A stretch of 64,000 bases of DNA from IMG/VR virus record IMGVR_UViG_3300032287_000883, positions 1 to 64,000 of that record; one strand, given 5' to 3'. This stretch comes from a virus. Below, one piece after another: positions 1 to 9,434 of this stretch. Positions within the stretch are counted from its first letter, which is position 1. Each line of letters begins with the position of its first letter. A program made the position numbers and the translations under genes. The notes beneath the pieces were generated by a model, which was not told the origin of the DNA, made no database searches, and saw nothing but the letters and a program-made list of their open reading frames with translations.

Positions 1-2817
1 CTGCGCGTTACCTACCGTCTCCAATACGTTCTTAGCCGTGTTATCAAAGATAGCGCCGTTGGTGTAGTTTAAGAGAAGCTGTGTGTTAGTGACTGCCGTT
101 GGTGGTGTAATTGGCGGCGCAAAGTTTTGTGTGTAAAGTGCTGTGCCTTTAATTAAACGCGAACCTGCCATATACCCAGTGAAAGGGCCACTATTGTTAG
201 ATACATACCAACCAGCGGTGTTTGACCAATTGGTTGTATCAGCCCCAGAAGTATCCAAAGCACCGTTGATAAACATCCTAGAAGTTCCAGACGAACGAGC
301 AATAACGCAGTAGTACCATTGCCCAGCCTTAAATGTGGTGTTTGAAGTTAAGATGGCACCAACAAACGCATTCCTGTATTGGAGTTTTCCAGAGCTATCT
401 ATATAAAATTGGGGCGTACCGTTTGCTAAGTTTTGATTCAATATGTTGTTGTCAGACGCTGGCAATGAAGTAGCGTAAATCCAAAAATCAACCGTAAAGT
501 CGCCTGTACCAAAAGCAAGGTTAGAACTGCTTGTTGTGTTTAAATAATCCCCCGTACCATCAAAGTACGCACTACCCCCTATCAGTGATGTGCTGTAGGC
601 AGAGTTCAATGTGGTTGTATCTACCTTCGCTGGGAATGGCGTAGGGGATGTTACTGGCTGTACGTTGCCGTTAGCCGTAATGGTGAAGTTGTTGGTGCTG
701 TTGTCAATGAACGTGCTGCTTTGGCATGTAAGCAAGCTAGTGTTCGTAATTGCCGTCAATGGCGCAGTAGGTGGCGTAAACGCAGCGGTATAAAGTGCTG
801 TGCCTTTTACCACACGGAAATTACTTACTACGCCGTTTAAATAATAAGGACTACCTGTACCTGTAAGATTACCAATGTAAAAGGTATCGGAAACAAAGGA
901 TTGCGAATTTGTGGCAGAACCAACAGAAATGCCGTTTTGATATAGCGTTAAAGTAGTACCGCTACGCACAAGCGCAACATGAACCCACGTATTGTTGCTA
1001 AAAGCAGTGGAAGAGTTAATTAGTCCTGATAAAGCACTTGCAACTTGAAACGTATTATTGCTATTACCTGTAGAAATACGCAAACCATTAGCTGTACTTA
1101 CATCTGCAACCGTTGAAAACAAAGTTCCGTACAGCGTAGTTACTGCGTTATTAAGCCAACATTCAATCGTAAAATCACCGGGCAAAGCGCAAGCTGTGCT
1201 AGTACCTGCAATGGTCAAAAAGTCGCTATTCCCATCAAACCAATTGCTATACGTCGTCGGCGTGATGTATGCAGGGACGAACGGGGAGAAGGCTTGGACG
1301 GATGGTGTTCCATTAACTGTAAGAGCAAAGTTATTGGCACTATCGTCTACAAAACGATTGTCTTGGCAAGTTAGTGTTTGGGTTCCAGTAGTTGCAATTA
1401 ACGGCACAGTGCTTGGAGTAAAATTGGACGTATATACGACGTTAGTAGAAATTCTAAAATTTGAAATATACCCAGCAAAATAAGAAGAACCGCCTCCACC
1501 ATTTTGGTGACCAATAAAATCTGTTCCTCTACTTCCTAAAGCACCAGTTAGAGTTCCTGTTCCAGCATTTACACCGTTAATATAAAACGTAACTGTACTC
1601 TGATTAATTGTTACCGCTACATGCGACCAAGTATTTAAAGAAACAGAACCAGTAGCTGTAATTGTTTGAGAAGCGCCTCTTGTAAATTGCAAAGCGCCAT
1701 TATAAAAACCAAAAGTTGCATACGTTCCGTTATTCCCCCACAAAGGATTGTGCGTATAACCTGAATTGCCGTTCCATGAAGTTGGGTACACCCACGCCTC
1801 AAAAGTGGCGAACATCGTAGATAAGTTACTAGTAAACAAAAAATTAGTTAACGATGTATTAGATAAGTAATCAGTTGTACCATTAAAAAAATTACTCCAC
1901 CCCGTCTGTGAGAAAGGCGTGAACGTACCTTGGGTTGTATTGCCATTCCTAGTAATCGTGAAGTTGTTCGTTGAGCTATCTAAGAACGTATTGTTCTGTG
2001 CAGCGTTAGTACCGTTACCATGCAGCATCAGCGTGGTCTGATTAAAGTACGGGTCGTAGATAGGCCATAGTCGGTTCTGTTGGTAATACGCAGATTCGTC
2101 TAACGTCCATACACCACCAGCCGCAGCACCAAGCGCGGGGTTGAATCCTGTGTATCCAGCAAACGGTGTGAAGTTGCTGACCTTAGCTCCGCTTACTGCG
2201 GTAATCGTAAATGGGCTGTTGCTGTTATCAATAATTGTTGGGCTTTGGCAAGTCAGCAGCTTAGTATCAGTTGTTGGAAATAGCTGGGTTGGTACATTTA
2301 TTGTTGTTGCTGTAGGGTCGTATGGAGTTGATCCAACAATTAACCGCGCATTTGAAATGTAACCTGTAAAAAATAAATTAGATGCGCTATTAAGATAACC
2401 AATAGAAGAACTAGAGCCAAAATTATCAGCTAAGGTTTGTGTGCCAGTGCTTGACCTAACGCCATTTAAAAATATAGTACATACATTGGATGCACCCCTA
2501 ACCGCCGCTACGTGATACCACGTATTAGCTGACATTGTTGGAACTGTAAATGTGTAAGCGGCAACCCCGTAATTATCTAGCGATATAGTTGTTGCGGAAG
2601 GTATCCGTACATTTAATCCTGTAGTGTTGGCGATACCAAGCAATGTTTTATCAGAAGCAATGTTTCCGGTGCAATAAAACCAGCACTCAAAGCTAAACTG
2701 ACTTGTAGCAATAGAGCTACCTGTCCAAGTCAAATAATCACTACTACCGTTCAACGCAACAGAGAACCCTGCTGGCGCACCAGCCGTTACGAACCCACCG
2801 GGATATTTGTCACTCAT
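1..2817 (-). CDS. Large LamG-domain tail adhesin, 3' end outside window
   Basis: The reading frame is open from an ATG at 2817 to the window edge, giving at least 939 residues with no stop. The start has an AAGGA ribosome-binding site. The N-terminus reads MSDKYPGGFVTAG, then come repeated concanavalin-like (LamG/laminin-G) blocks with patterns such as GSSDYLTWTG and FECWFY. Blocks are joined by linkers of the type SLLTCQS followed by VDNS.NNF. LamG domains on phage tails usually bind host surface glycans, so I infer a receptor-binding fibre or tail-surface protein. An internal part (about plus positions 1900-2140) closely resembles the N-terminus of the next gene upstream, suggesting a fusion of two adhesin modules. 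The LamG assignment is from pattern only; the full length is unknown. Confidence 0.8.
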   Translation of the reverse strand, partial: MSDKYPGGFVTAGAPAGFSVALNGSSDYLTWTGSSIATSQFSFECWFYCTGNIASDKTLLGIANTTGLNVRIPSATTISLDNYGVAAYTFTVPTMSANTWYHVAAVRGASNVCTIFLNGVRSSTGTQTLADNFGSSSSIGYLNSASNLFFTGYISNARLIVGSTPYDPTATTINVPTQLFPTTDTKLLTCQSPTIIDNSNSPFTITAVSGAKVSNFTPFAGYTGFNPALGAAAGGVWTLDESAYYQQNRLWPIYDPYFNQTTLMLHGNGTNAAQNNTFLDSSTNNFTITRNGNTTQGTFTPFSQTGWSNFFNGTTDYLSNTSLTNFLFTSNLSTMFATFEAWVYPTSWNGNSGYTHNPLWGNNGTYATFGFYNGALQFTRGASQTITATGSVSLNTWSHVAVTINQSTVTFYINGVNAGTGTLTGALGSRGTDFIGHQNGGGGSSYFAGYISNFRISTNVVYTSNFTPSTVPLIATTGTQTLTCQDNRFVDDSANNFALTVNGTPSVQAFSPFVPAYITPTTYSNWFDGNSDFLTIAGTSTACALPGDFTIECWLNNAVTTLYGTLFSTVADVSTANGLRISTGNSNNTFQVASALSGLINSSTAFSNNTWVHVALVRSGTTLTLYQNGISVGSATNSQSFVSDTFYIGNLTGTGSPYYLNGVVSNFRVVKGTALYTAAFTPPTAPLTAITNTSLLTCQSSTFIDNSTNNFTITANGNVQPVTSPTPFPAKVDTTTLNSAYSTSLIGGSAYFDGTGDYLNTTSSSNLAFGTGDFTVDFWIYATSLPASDNNILNQNLANGTPQFYIDSSGKLQYRNAFVGAILTSNTTFKAGQWYYCVIARSSGTSRMFINGALDTSGADTTNWSNTAGWYVSNNSGPFTGYMAGSRLIKGTALYTQNFAPPITPPTAVTNTQLLLNYTNGAIFDNTAKNVLETVGNAQ

Positions 2818-2826
2818 CGTATGTCC

Positions 2827-4890
2827 TTATTGTCTCGGTAAGGCCTGTTGTGGAGGCGTGAATGTGGTGAAGTAGCGGCATACACCCTTGGTGATGCGTA
2901 GGTCGTCTATGAAGCCAAACAATGTTTGTGTACCTGCCTCAGTAGCACCTACTGTAACGCAGTTAACTGCAGCAGAAGCTGAACTCCAGTAAATAGCACT
3001 AGAACTTGTAGTTGTTGTGCCGGCAATACCATTTAAGTACGGAGTAAAAACAGTCCCTGCCCTTACCAAAGCAATATGCTGCCAGACACCGATTCTATTA
3101 ACGCCAATATTTACCGCACTAGCTATATTCCATGTTGAATTATTTGATGAAAGGTAATAAATCCAATTACCAGTAGTTTCTAATGCGATATGAAAAGAAG
3201 CTCCACCATTTACTCCGCGCCCAATAAAAGTTTGTCTTGATGCGGAAGTTGAAGTTACGTACACCCAGCCTTCAATTGTGAAGTCTCCAGCACCAAAATC
3301 GTATATTGGACTATTTGGCATTATCAAATAATCCCCTGTACCATCAAATGCCATACTCCCACTGCCGTACTTCACAGGGTTTGTCGCTACCTGTGCGTTG
3401 CCTACTGTCTCTACTACGTTACCCATCTTGCCGTCGTATATACCAGCGTTGGTCATACTGGCAAGGAACTTTGTTCCTGAAACAGCAGTTAATGGTGCTG
3501 TTGGTACAGTAAGTGTTGTCGATGATGGAGTGTATACAGAACTTCCAACAACAAGGCGTGGGTATGCGATATACCCAGTACAATCTTGAGTCCCGTCTGG
3601 GTTAAGACCTACAACAAGACCTCTTGTGTTTGGTATAGATGTTGAATCTGTTTTTGTATTAACTCTTACGCCATTCAAATACAAAGACATAGTTGAACCG
3701 CTACGACAAACACAACCATGTGTCCATTGATTAGGAACTGGAGTGTACGAATAACTTATAGAATTTCCACCACCAGCGTAATAAAAAATAAAGTTTGATG
3801 AGTTGTATTGCAAAATCCAATCGTTAGCGCCACCACCCCACTGGCAAAACGGAGTTGCTGATGTTTGAGTAGATGTTTGGTAGTAAAACCATTCAATACA
3901 AAAATCACTTGTGCCAATAGCCAAATTTGCATTTGCACTTGTAGTTAAGCTGTCACCACTCCCATCAAAGTATCCAGACCCGCCTACTACGTCTGGCGTC
4001 CATTGCAGCGCAGGAGCAAAAGGGCCGAAGGCTTGGACGGATGGGGTTCCGTTACCTATACTCATAGCAAAGTTGTTGGCGCTATTATCTACAAACCTGT
4101 TGGATTGGCAGGTGAGTAAAGAAGTATTTGTAATAGCAGTCAACGGAGCGGTAGACGGCGTAAAGTTGCTTGTATATAGCGCAGTGCCGTTAAGAATGCG
4201 TAGGTTTGATAAATACCCCGGCATACCCACGTTGTATTGGTATCTAGCGCCAATATCAAGTTTGGATATGCTTGAGTAAGTCGAAGTGTCTGCAGCAGTA
4301 CCAACCGCTACCCCATTTAAATATATTGTACCGACGCCACCACTTCTTACGTAAGCTACATGGTTCCATGAAAAATATGGCATCCCTACCGTAGCGTTGA
4401 AATAAGTGTTGTCAGCTCTTGTCCAAAATAAAATATTCGGCTGACTACTTCCTGTCCAATTCCATGAAAACGCCCAATTACCACTGCCATTTCTAGTGTC
4501 TAAAATATACGCGTTTGACCCAGACCCAGAAGGGATAGCGTCCATGTACGCCCAGCACTCAACCGTAAAATCCCCTGTACCAAAAGCTACAGAAGCACCG
4601 GGGTTACAGTAAATGCCAAAACCGCTTGTATACGCACCAAAGTAATTCCCCCAATACCCCGGAGCCTGACTAAACGGCGAGAACGATCCTTGGGTAGTGT
4701 TACCGTTTCTCGTGATGAAAAAGTTGTTGGTGCTGCCGTCTAGGAAGGTCTGATTTTGTGAGCCGCTGCCTGTACCGTCTGCTTGCAACAGCAGAGTGGT
4801 GTTCTTGAAATTAGGGTCAGTTACCCATTGCTGATTAGACTGGGCTTGAGCTTGCGCTTCTAGCGTCCATACACCTTGGTATTGTGGCAT
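2827..4890 (-). CDS. LamG-domain tail adhesin (687 aa)
   Basis: This protein is built from about three LamG-like beta-sandwich blocks, roughly residues 55-240, 300-480 and 500-680. Each shows FDGTGDYL- or FDGSGDSL-type starts and FTVECW, FCIEWFYY or FTIEGW strands. A linker containing LLTCQSNRFVDNSANNF separates blocks one and two. The N-terminus (GVWTL, then FLDGSTNNFFITRNGNTTQG) recurs inside the neighbouring partial adhesin. The gene lies 9 bp upstream of that adhesin in the same late transcription unit. The probable role is glycan or receptor binding at the tail or capsid surface; the ligand cannot be read from sequence. Confidence 0.8.
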   Translation of the reverse strand: MPQYQGVWTLEAQAQAQSNQQWVTDPNFKNTTLLLQADGTGSGSQNQTFLDGSTNNFFITRNGNTTQGSFSPFSQAPGYWGNYFGAYTSGFGIYCNPGASVAFGTGDFTVECWAYMDAIPSGSGSNAYILDTRNGSGNWAFSWNWTGSSQPNILFWTRADNTYFNATVGMPYFSWNHVAYVRSGGVGTIYLNGVAVGTAADTSTYSSISKLDIGARYQYNVGMPGYLSNLRILNGTALYTSNFTPSTAPLTAITNTSLLTCQSNRFVDNSANNFAMSIGNGTPSVQAFGPFAPALQWTPDVVGGSGYFDGSGDSLTTSANANLAIGTSDFCIEWFYYQTSTQTSATPFCQWGGGANDWILQYNSSNFIFYYAGGGNSISYSYTPVPNQWTHGCVCRSGSTMSLYLNGVRVNTKTDSTSIPNTRGLVVGLNPDGTQDCTGYIAYPRLVVGSSVYTPSSTTLTVPTAPLTAVSGTKFLASMTNAGIYDGKMGNVVETVGNAQVATNPVKYGSGSMAFDGTGDYLIMPNSPIYDFGAGDFTIEGWVYVTSTSASRQTFIGRGVNGGASFHIALETTGNWIYYLSSNNSTWNIASAVNIGVNRIGVWQHIALVRAGTVFTPYLNGIAGTTTTSSSAIYWSSASAAVNCVTVGATEAGTQTLFGFIDDLRITKGVCRYFTTFTPPQQALPRQ

Positions 4891-4891
4891 T

Positions 4892-5347
4892 TTATAGCCC
4901 CGTTATTTGTTCTGAAGTCAATGCAGCCACATCGCTGCTGTTCAATGCAGGTAAGTCAGTTGAAGATAAATCAACCACCGCTTGTGACGTAATAGCGGCT
5001 TCTGGCTGCGTTTCTAACACGTTCAAATCCATCGTAGGTAAGCCAGCAGGAACTTCTTGCTGCACCACTACAGGAGCCACAAACACATTGTTTACTGCAT
5101 CATACGTGTCGCCAATACCTGCCAACTTGCCACGGAAGGTAGCGTTGTAGCTTGTCTGCTTCCAATTAGTATGACCGCCTGACCAAGCGGTTAGAAACGC
5201 AATACCCTTGTCTTCAGACTCAACCAGAGACACGACTACGTTGCCGTTCTCATCTACCGTATCTTTGCTAGTGACTAGCTCATGGTTGCTCAGTGCGTTG
5301 ACTTCTAGCACCACATTGTTGTCATCAAGCTTTGCAAAGTGCGCCAT
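4892..5347 (-). CDS. Conserved phage protein (MAHFAKLD family)
   Basis: I chose the ATG at 5347, giving 151 aa, because it has a GAGG ribosome-binding site and because the longer ORF would overlap the upstream gene. The start MAHFAKLDDNNVVLEV followed by KGIAFL and a TSYNA..R sequence is typical of a short protein I recognise from many marine and freshwater phage tail regions. Its function is not established to my knowledge. The C-terminal third is low in aromatic residues and rich in T, S, A and E. Its position between a glycine-rich fibre and a LamG adhesin suggests a tail accessory or virion protein. Confidence 0.75.
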   Translation of the reverse strand: MAHFAKLDDNNVVLEVNALSNHELVTSKDTVDENGNVVVSLVESEDKGIAFLTAWSGGHTNWKQTSYNATFRGKLAGIGDTYDAVNNVFVAPVVVQQEVPAGLPTMDLNVLETQPEAAITSQAVVDLSSTDLPALNSSDVAALTSEQITGL

Positions 5348-5354
5348 ATCAACC

Positions 5355-6182
5355 TCAGAATGTAATTGTTCCGTTGCCAGTGAATGTATATACGTAGTCA
5401 CTGCCAGCCATTGTAATTGTAGGTGAACCTGTGAATGAAGCTGCTGCTCTGCCGTTTCTAACGATGACTATGCCGCTACCGCCGTTACCGCCGTCACCCC
5501 CAGCGCCTCCGCCTCCGCCTCCCCCGCCGCCAGTATTTGCAGTTGCTGCACTTGCGTTTGAATTGGATGACCCTCCCGCCCCGCCGCCGCCGATACCTCC
5601 CGTACCAGCCGTTGCAAAGCCTCCGCCTCCGCCACCAGCGTAATAAACTTGTGAGCCAGTAATTGTACTTGGCGCTCCTGAGCCACCATTACCCGGATTT
5701 GGATTTGGTGTTATACCTGCGGAACCAGCCCCGCCACCGCCACCGCCACTATATGATGCTCCTGATCCGCTGCCGCCCGGATTGCCTTGCCCCGTAGTTC
5801 CAGTGCCACCAATAGTCCCAGAGTTTACTTGCCCACCACCGCCCGAGCCACCATTCCCACCAGTTGCAACATTCCCGCCGCCGGTGCTATTTCCGCCTTG
5901 ACCGCCGCCAATCGAAGTTACGCCAGTAAATACAGAATTTGATCCTGCTGTAGGATTTGTGGTTGTTGTGCCTGTTCCGCCAGCGCCAACAGTAATGGTG
6001 TACGTAGTACCAATCACATAACCAAAGGAGGTAAGCTGAAAACCACCCGCGCCGCCGCCGCCCCCGCCATCACCACCACCGCCACCACCGCCAGCAACAA
6101 CTAGCAGGTTAGCAGCAGACGTAGTGTAGGCAAGCGGATTAAACGTCGCCGTGACATAACCACCGGGATAACGAAGTCCCAT
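5355..6182 (-). CDS. Polyglycine-rich tail fibre or adhesin protein
   Basis: The protein has 275 aa and is dominated by glycine runs (for example residues 31-48, and many GGGG clusters to about residue 235). These are framed by an N-terminal MGLRYPGGYVTATFNPLAY and a beta-rich C-terminal tail ending FTGNGTITF. Polyglycine sandwiches of this kind occur in receptor-recognition tips of tail fibres, such as T4-type gp38 adhesins. The YPGG-(F/Y)-VTA N-terminus is shared with the partial LamG adhesin, which suggests a common attachment segment. The opposite strand carries proline-rich shadow frames only. Confidence 0.75.
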   Translation of the reverse strand: MGLRYPGGYVTATFNPLAYTTSAANLLVVAGGGGGGGDGGGGGGAGGFQLTSFGYVIGTTYTITVGAGGTGTTTTNPTAGSNSVFTGVTSIGGGQGGNSTGGGNVATGGNGGSGGGGQVNSGTIGGTGTTGQGNPGGSGSGASYSGGGGGGAGSAGITPNPNPGNGGSGAPSTITGSQVYYAGGGGGGFATAGTGGIGGGGAGGSSNSNASAATANTGGGGGGGGGAGGDGGNGGSGIVIVRNGRAAASFTGSPTITMAGSDYVYTFTGNGTITF

Positions 6183-6190
6183 GTTAGCCC

Positions 6191-6601
6191 TTACGAGGTG
6201 ATCTGTTCAAACGTCGCTGTGAATGTCAGCGCACTCGCAGTACCAGAATAAGCAGCAACAGACTGATTCTCAGTGATGTACACAGAGTTGGTCTTGTCGA
6301 TGATAATCAACGTCGCATTTGGCGGCACTGAAATCTGATACGCAGGATACGTAATCACAGTAGCTGAACCGAACGTACCATTGTTACCAATAGCAATCGT
6401 TGCAGTCACAGCACTTGAAGTCGTATTCGACGCAGTGATAGACGTAATACGGTTAACTGTACCCACCGCTGGTTTTAAGCCAGTAAGAGCAGTCGTGCCG
6501 TCATACGTCCAAGATGTCGTGGCAGTAGCTGCCGCCGAAGGGATAACGTAGCCGACGTTTCCGTAGATGCTGACTACGTTAACAATATTAGGGTTAGCCA
6601 T
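6191..6601 (-). CDS. Hypothetical virion protein
   Basis: This is a 136-aa protein rich in T, A, S, V and I with no charged clusters, starting MANPNIVNVVSIYGN. The alternating polar/apolar composition suggests an all-beta fold. It lies 9-12 bp from its neighbours within the fibre gene run, so a tail or fibre structural role is likely. I do not recognise a named family. Confidence 0.65.
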   Translation of the reverse strand: MANPNIVNVVSIYGNVGYVIPSAAATATTSWTYDGTTALTGLKPAVGTVNRITSITASNTTSSAVTATIAIGNNGTFGSATVITYPAYQISVPPNATLIIIDKTNSVYITENQSVAAYSGTASALTFTATFEQITS

Positions 6602-6612
6602 TTAATAACTCC

Positions 6613-7578
6613 TTAGAATCCGAAGATCATCGCCATAGCGATACTTTTACCTGTTGAAATACCACCAGACGCAGCAGCCCATGTAGGAACACCCGCAGTC
6701 AACGTCAAAACATTACCGTTTGTACCCGCTGCTAAAAATGTTGTAGCACCTGAGCCTGTTTGATAAGGCACCGAACCGTTTGCACCGCCAGCAATATTAG
6801 TTGCTGTAGTAGCCGTTGTTGCAGAACCCGCTGTAGTAGCAGAACCCACTGCCAATGTACTTTGCGCTACGTACTGAGGAGCCGATGCGCCAGCAGTTAA
6901 AACGTAGTTTGTGACACCTAGATTTAGCGTTGTAGTTGCACTTGTACCTGACTGATACACCAAAGAACCTGCCGCGCCGCCTGTGACGTTCGTTGCTGTA
7001 GTAGCTGTACCAACTGTAATGCCTGTCGGGTTAGACCACTGCGGGGCACTGCCCGTAGAAGACAACAAGAAACCGTTGGAGCCGATTGAGAGTTTGGTAA
7101 GCGTTGTGCCTGAAGCGTAGTAAGTTGTGTCACCCGCTGTAAACGTAGACTGCCCTGTACCACCGTTAGCAACAGGAAGAACGCCAGAGACGTTAGCCAG
7201 ATTAACTGTACCAACCGTTGACTTCAACGCGCCTGTAGTATCAAACGTACCATCGGTTGTCCATGTATCACCGACCTGCAAAGTGACTTTGGTTAAAATA
7301 CGAAGCGTACTAGCGTTGTTGTAGTAGATCGTTATAGTAACGGCGGCTGTATCGCAGTTCTCTATGTTGATGCTTTTGATAATACGACGGGTAGAAGCCG
7401 CAGGGGCGGCTACTAAAGTAACCGTAGATGCGCCGTTTAGCGCACCATCAGATGCGCCTTCAGTAAATGTTGCGCCGGTATTGTCTGAATATGCAGTAAC
7501 AAACCCCGGGTTAGTTGTAGTAGGCGTACCACTCATTACCGCTTGAATGGACTTCGATGTTGAGTCTAGGATAAGCAT
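6613..7578 (-). CDS. Tail fibre-like structural protein
   Basis: The protein has 321 aa. It starts MLILDSTSKSIQAVM and has a beta-rich first third. Near residue 130 it carries NVSGVLPVANGGTGQSTF, a motif common in phage tail fibre and collar-type proteins. The second half has low-complexity A/T/G repeats (GSATTAGSATTATTATN). It sits between other small virion genes in a tight co-directional series. A fibre or spike role is inferred from the motif and context. Confidence 0.65.
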   Translation of the reverse strand: MLILDSTSKSIQAVMSGTPTTTNPGFVTAYSDNTGATFTEGASDGALNGASTVTLVAAPAASTRRIIKSINIENCDTAAVTITIYYNNASTLRILTKVTLQVGDTWTTDGTFDTTGALKSTVGTVNLANVSGVLPVANGGTGQSTFTAGDTTYYASGTTLTKLSIGSNGFLLSSTGSAPQWSNPTGITVGTATTATNVTGGAAGSLVYQSGTSATTTLNLGVTNYVLTAGASAPQYVAQSTLAVGSATTAGSATTATTATNIAGGANGSVPYQTGSGATTFLAAGTNGNVLTLTAGVPTWAAASGGISTGKSIAMAMIFGF

Positions 7579-7587
7579 GTTTGCCCC

Positions 7588-7935
7588 TTAACTAAAAAAC
7601 CAAGCATAGGACTCTGCTTGCGGATTTGTTACTGCTTTTCCAGCAGGGTATGTTATGAATACGTCCTGAGTACCAGTACTAAAATTAACTGTGCTTCCAG
7701 AGTTACTAGAAGATAAAACTGTTGTTCTTGTCAGGGTGTTTACACCTGAGTATGTGCCGATACCAACTTCCCAATTAACCCCGCCTTGGTCTGCTATGGT
7801 GTAGAAGCACGTATCGCTAACTATCAACACTGCGCTAAATGGTTGGAATCCTGTAGCTGCGCCCAACAACGTAACCGCTCCGGTTCCGGGGGCTGACGCT
7901 GTTTCTTTTACGCGATCTGCTTGAACTAACGCCAT
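7588..7935 (-). CDS. Conserved small virion protein
   Basis: This 115-aa protein starts MALVQADRVKETASAPGTG. It continues with a beta-rich body containing FYTIADQGGVNWEVGIGTY and TLTRTTVLSSSN. I recognise this type of protein from many podophage-like genomes as an uncharacterised structural protein in fibre gene clusters. It is 10 bp from both neighbours. Function not known. Confidence 0.7.
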   Translation of the reverse strand: MALVQADRVKETASAPGTGAVTLLGAATGFQPFSAVLIVSDTCFYTIADQGGVNWEVGIGTYSGVNTLTRTTVLSSSNSGSTVNFSTGTQDVFITYPAGKAVTNPQAESYAWFFS

Positions 7936-7945
7936 AGTGGCACCT

Positions 7946-8929
7946 TTAAATCGTATTGATTAACACCCAATCGCCTTGCTCAGAAGTATTAATAGGCGTC
8001 CAATCTACATTGTACAAGTCACCTACCGAACCCCTAGCCGCTGCTCCTGCCAATGCTACGGAAATTACTTTGTTAACACTAGCCACTGCTGCTGCCGCTT
8101 GTACCCCAGTAAGTGCAACTGCAAAACCCGGAGCGATGGTTCCAACTGTACCTGCGGCTGCTACGCCTGTGACGGCTTTTATTTCCCCTGATGTCGGAGC
8201 TACTGTGCCAACATTACCGGTAGCAACTACCCCTGTTACTGAGTTGTTGTTAGTTGACTCCGTCAACATCGTACCTAAGTTACCGTACGCTACAACACCT
8301 GCGCCTTCAGTATAAGAAAGAACTGTACCAGCACTGCCTATAGCTTGGTTACCACTTAAAGCAGACGCAATAGCAGGTAACACCGTACCTCTAAACCCGC
8401 CAGCTTCTACGCCTGTTAATGTTTGGAAGTACGCATTAGAACCCGTAACACTTCCTATATTGCCTACCGCGTTAACCCCAGTAATACCAAGCGTTGTTGA
8501 CGTAGTTACAGTACCCGCGTTACCAGAAGCAGTAACTCCACTAATCGCGACAATACTGCCAGCCAACGTCGTAACCGTACCAACTGTACCTGTTGCAAAA
8601 ACTCCAGTAGCAGGCAAGTTCGGGCCGCTTGTACCTACAATAGTGCCAGCATAACCAAACGCTTCGTTATGAAACAGCGACGCAGAGTTCTCAGTAAAGG
8701 TACCAACCGTACCCGCACTTCCAGAAGCCGAAACCCCTGCTAAAGCCAGACTTGTAACTTGTGTAACATTTGCAACCGTACCAGTAGCACTTACCCCTGA
8801 TAACTCAGCAACAAAGTTTGGGGTTTCATTACCTACAAGACCACTGGCAGAAACCCCTGTCAGTTCAATTACAACGCCGCCGCTTAACGCGCTATACGGA
8901 GCGGCTGAATAGGGGTTAAAGCCGTACAT
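7946..8929 (-). CDS. Tandem-repeat virion protein (LTGV-A-G-VGTV repeats)
   Basis: The 327-aa protein consists almost entirely of about 13-14 degenerate repeats of roughly 20 residues. The core pattern is (A/E)L(T/S)GV.A.G..G(T/N)V, with examples ELTGVSASGLVGN, AVTGVAAAGTVGTI and ALTGVQAAAAVASV. Such a regular short beta-repeat suggests a fibrous or solenoid structure. A short non-repeat N-terminus (MYGFNPYSAAPYSAL) and a C-terminal cap with two Trp (DWTPINTSEQGDWVLI) frame it. The neighbours are virion genes, so a fibre or capsid-surface role is inferred. I do not recognise a named family. Confidence 0.7.
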   Translation of the reverse strand: MYGFNPYSAAPYSALSGGVVIELTGVSASGLVGNETPNFVAELSGVSATGTVANVTQVTSLALAGVSASGSAGTVGTFTENSASLFHNEAFGYAGTIVGTSGPNLPATGVFATGTVGTVTTLAGSIVAISGVTASGNAGTVTTSTTLGITGVNAVGNIGSVTGSNAYFQTLTGVEAGGFRGTVLPAIASALSGNQAIGSAGTVLSYTEGAGVVAYGNLGTMLTESTNNNSVTGVVATGNVGTVAPTSGEIKAVTGVAAAGTVGTIAPGFAVALTGVQAAAAVASVNKVISVALAGAAARGSVGDLYNVDWTPINTSEQGDWVLINTI

Positions 8930-8935
8930 GGTCTA

Positions 8936-9421
8936 TTAGGTAGTAGCCAAACGCAGCAGAGCAGTCGAAGTAGTATTAGAAGGCATAGTCAAAGTAAATG
9001 TACCTGACGTAACCGTCTGGGCAGTAAACGTGTGGGCGCTCACTGCTTTATTACTTTGGGTGCTGTTATAAATAAACACGCAATCAAACGACGAGAACGT
9101 CACAGGGCTACCAGCAGAACCGTAAACGATACTTGCTGATGGAGTCCAATAAGCCGTACCAGCCGTAGCTGACGAGTTTGACGATGCAGGAACCGTTCCG
9201 TTAGTAACAGTTACACCACCAGCCGTGTAGTTTGCACTGGTTACTTCGTTTGTAGCTGTGTAAGCCGTGGTCGCTGCGTTGATGGTAGCGGTTGTTAGAT
9301 ATAGCGCCGCTTTAAATGTATCTGCTGTTGTAACAGCGCGAACAGGAGCGGTGCCGAAATTGTGCGTTGCCGTCATGAGTTCAGCCATGAACGATGTGCA
9401 CATCGATTGAGTATTTGCCAT
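8936..9421 (-). CDS. Virion protein, TAGG family copy 1
   Basis: This 161-aa protein starts MANTQSMCTSFMAELMTATHNFG. It contains the core FKAALYLTTA...YTATNEVTSANYTAGGVTVTN, then a beta-rich section ending in TLTMPSNTTSTALLRLA. It is clearly paralogous to the protein at 9635-10051: the two share ALY, NE(V/I)T, YTAGG and a C-terminal MP-x-N-x-x-(S/T)TALLR or TALIRF ending. Structural function is inferred from position; the exact role is unknown. Confidence 0.7.
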   Translation of the reverse strand: MANTQSMCTSFMAELMTATHNFGTAPVRAVTTADTFKAALYLTTATINAATTAYTATNEVTSANYTAGGVTVTNGTVPASSNSSATAGTAYWTPSASIVYGSAGSPVTFSSFDCVFIYNSTQSNKAVSAHTFTAQTVTSGTFTLTMPSNTTSTALLRLATT

Positions 9422-9434
9422 TTTAGTCCTCTAC

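Noticed and set aside
5431-5643. Plus-strand proline-rich frame
   Set aside because: Mirror of the glycine codons of the polyglycine protein on the minus strand; no own signals.
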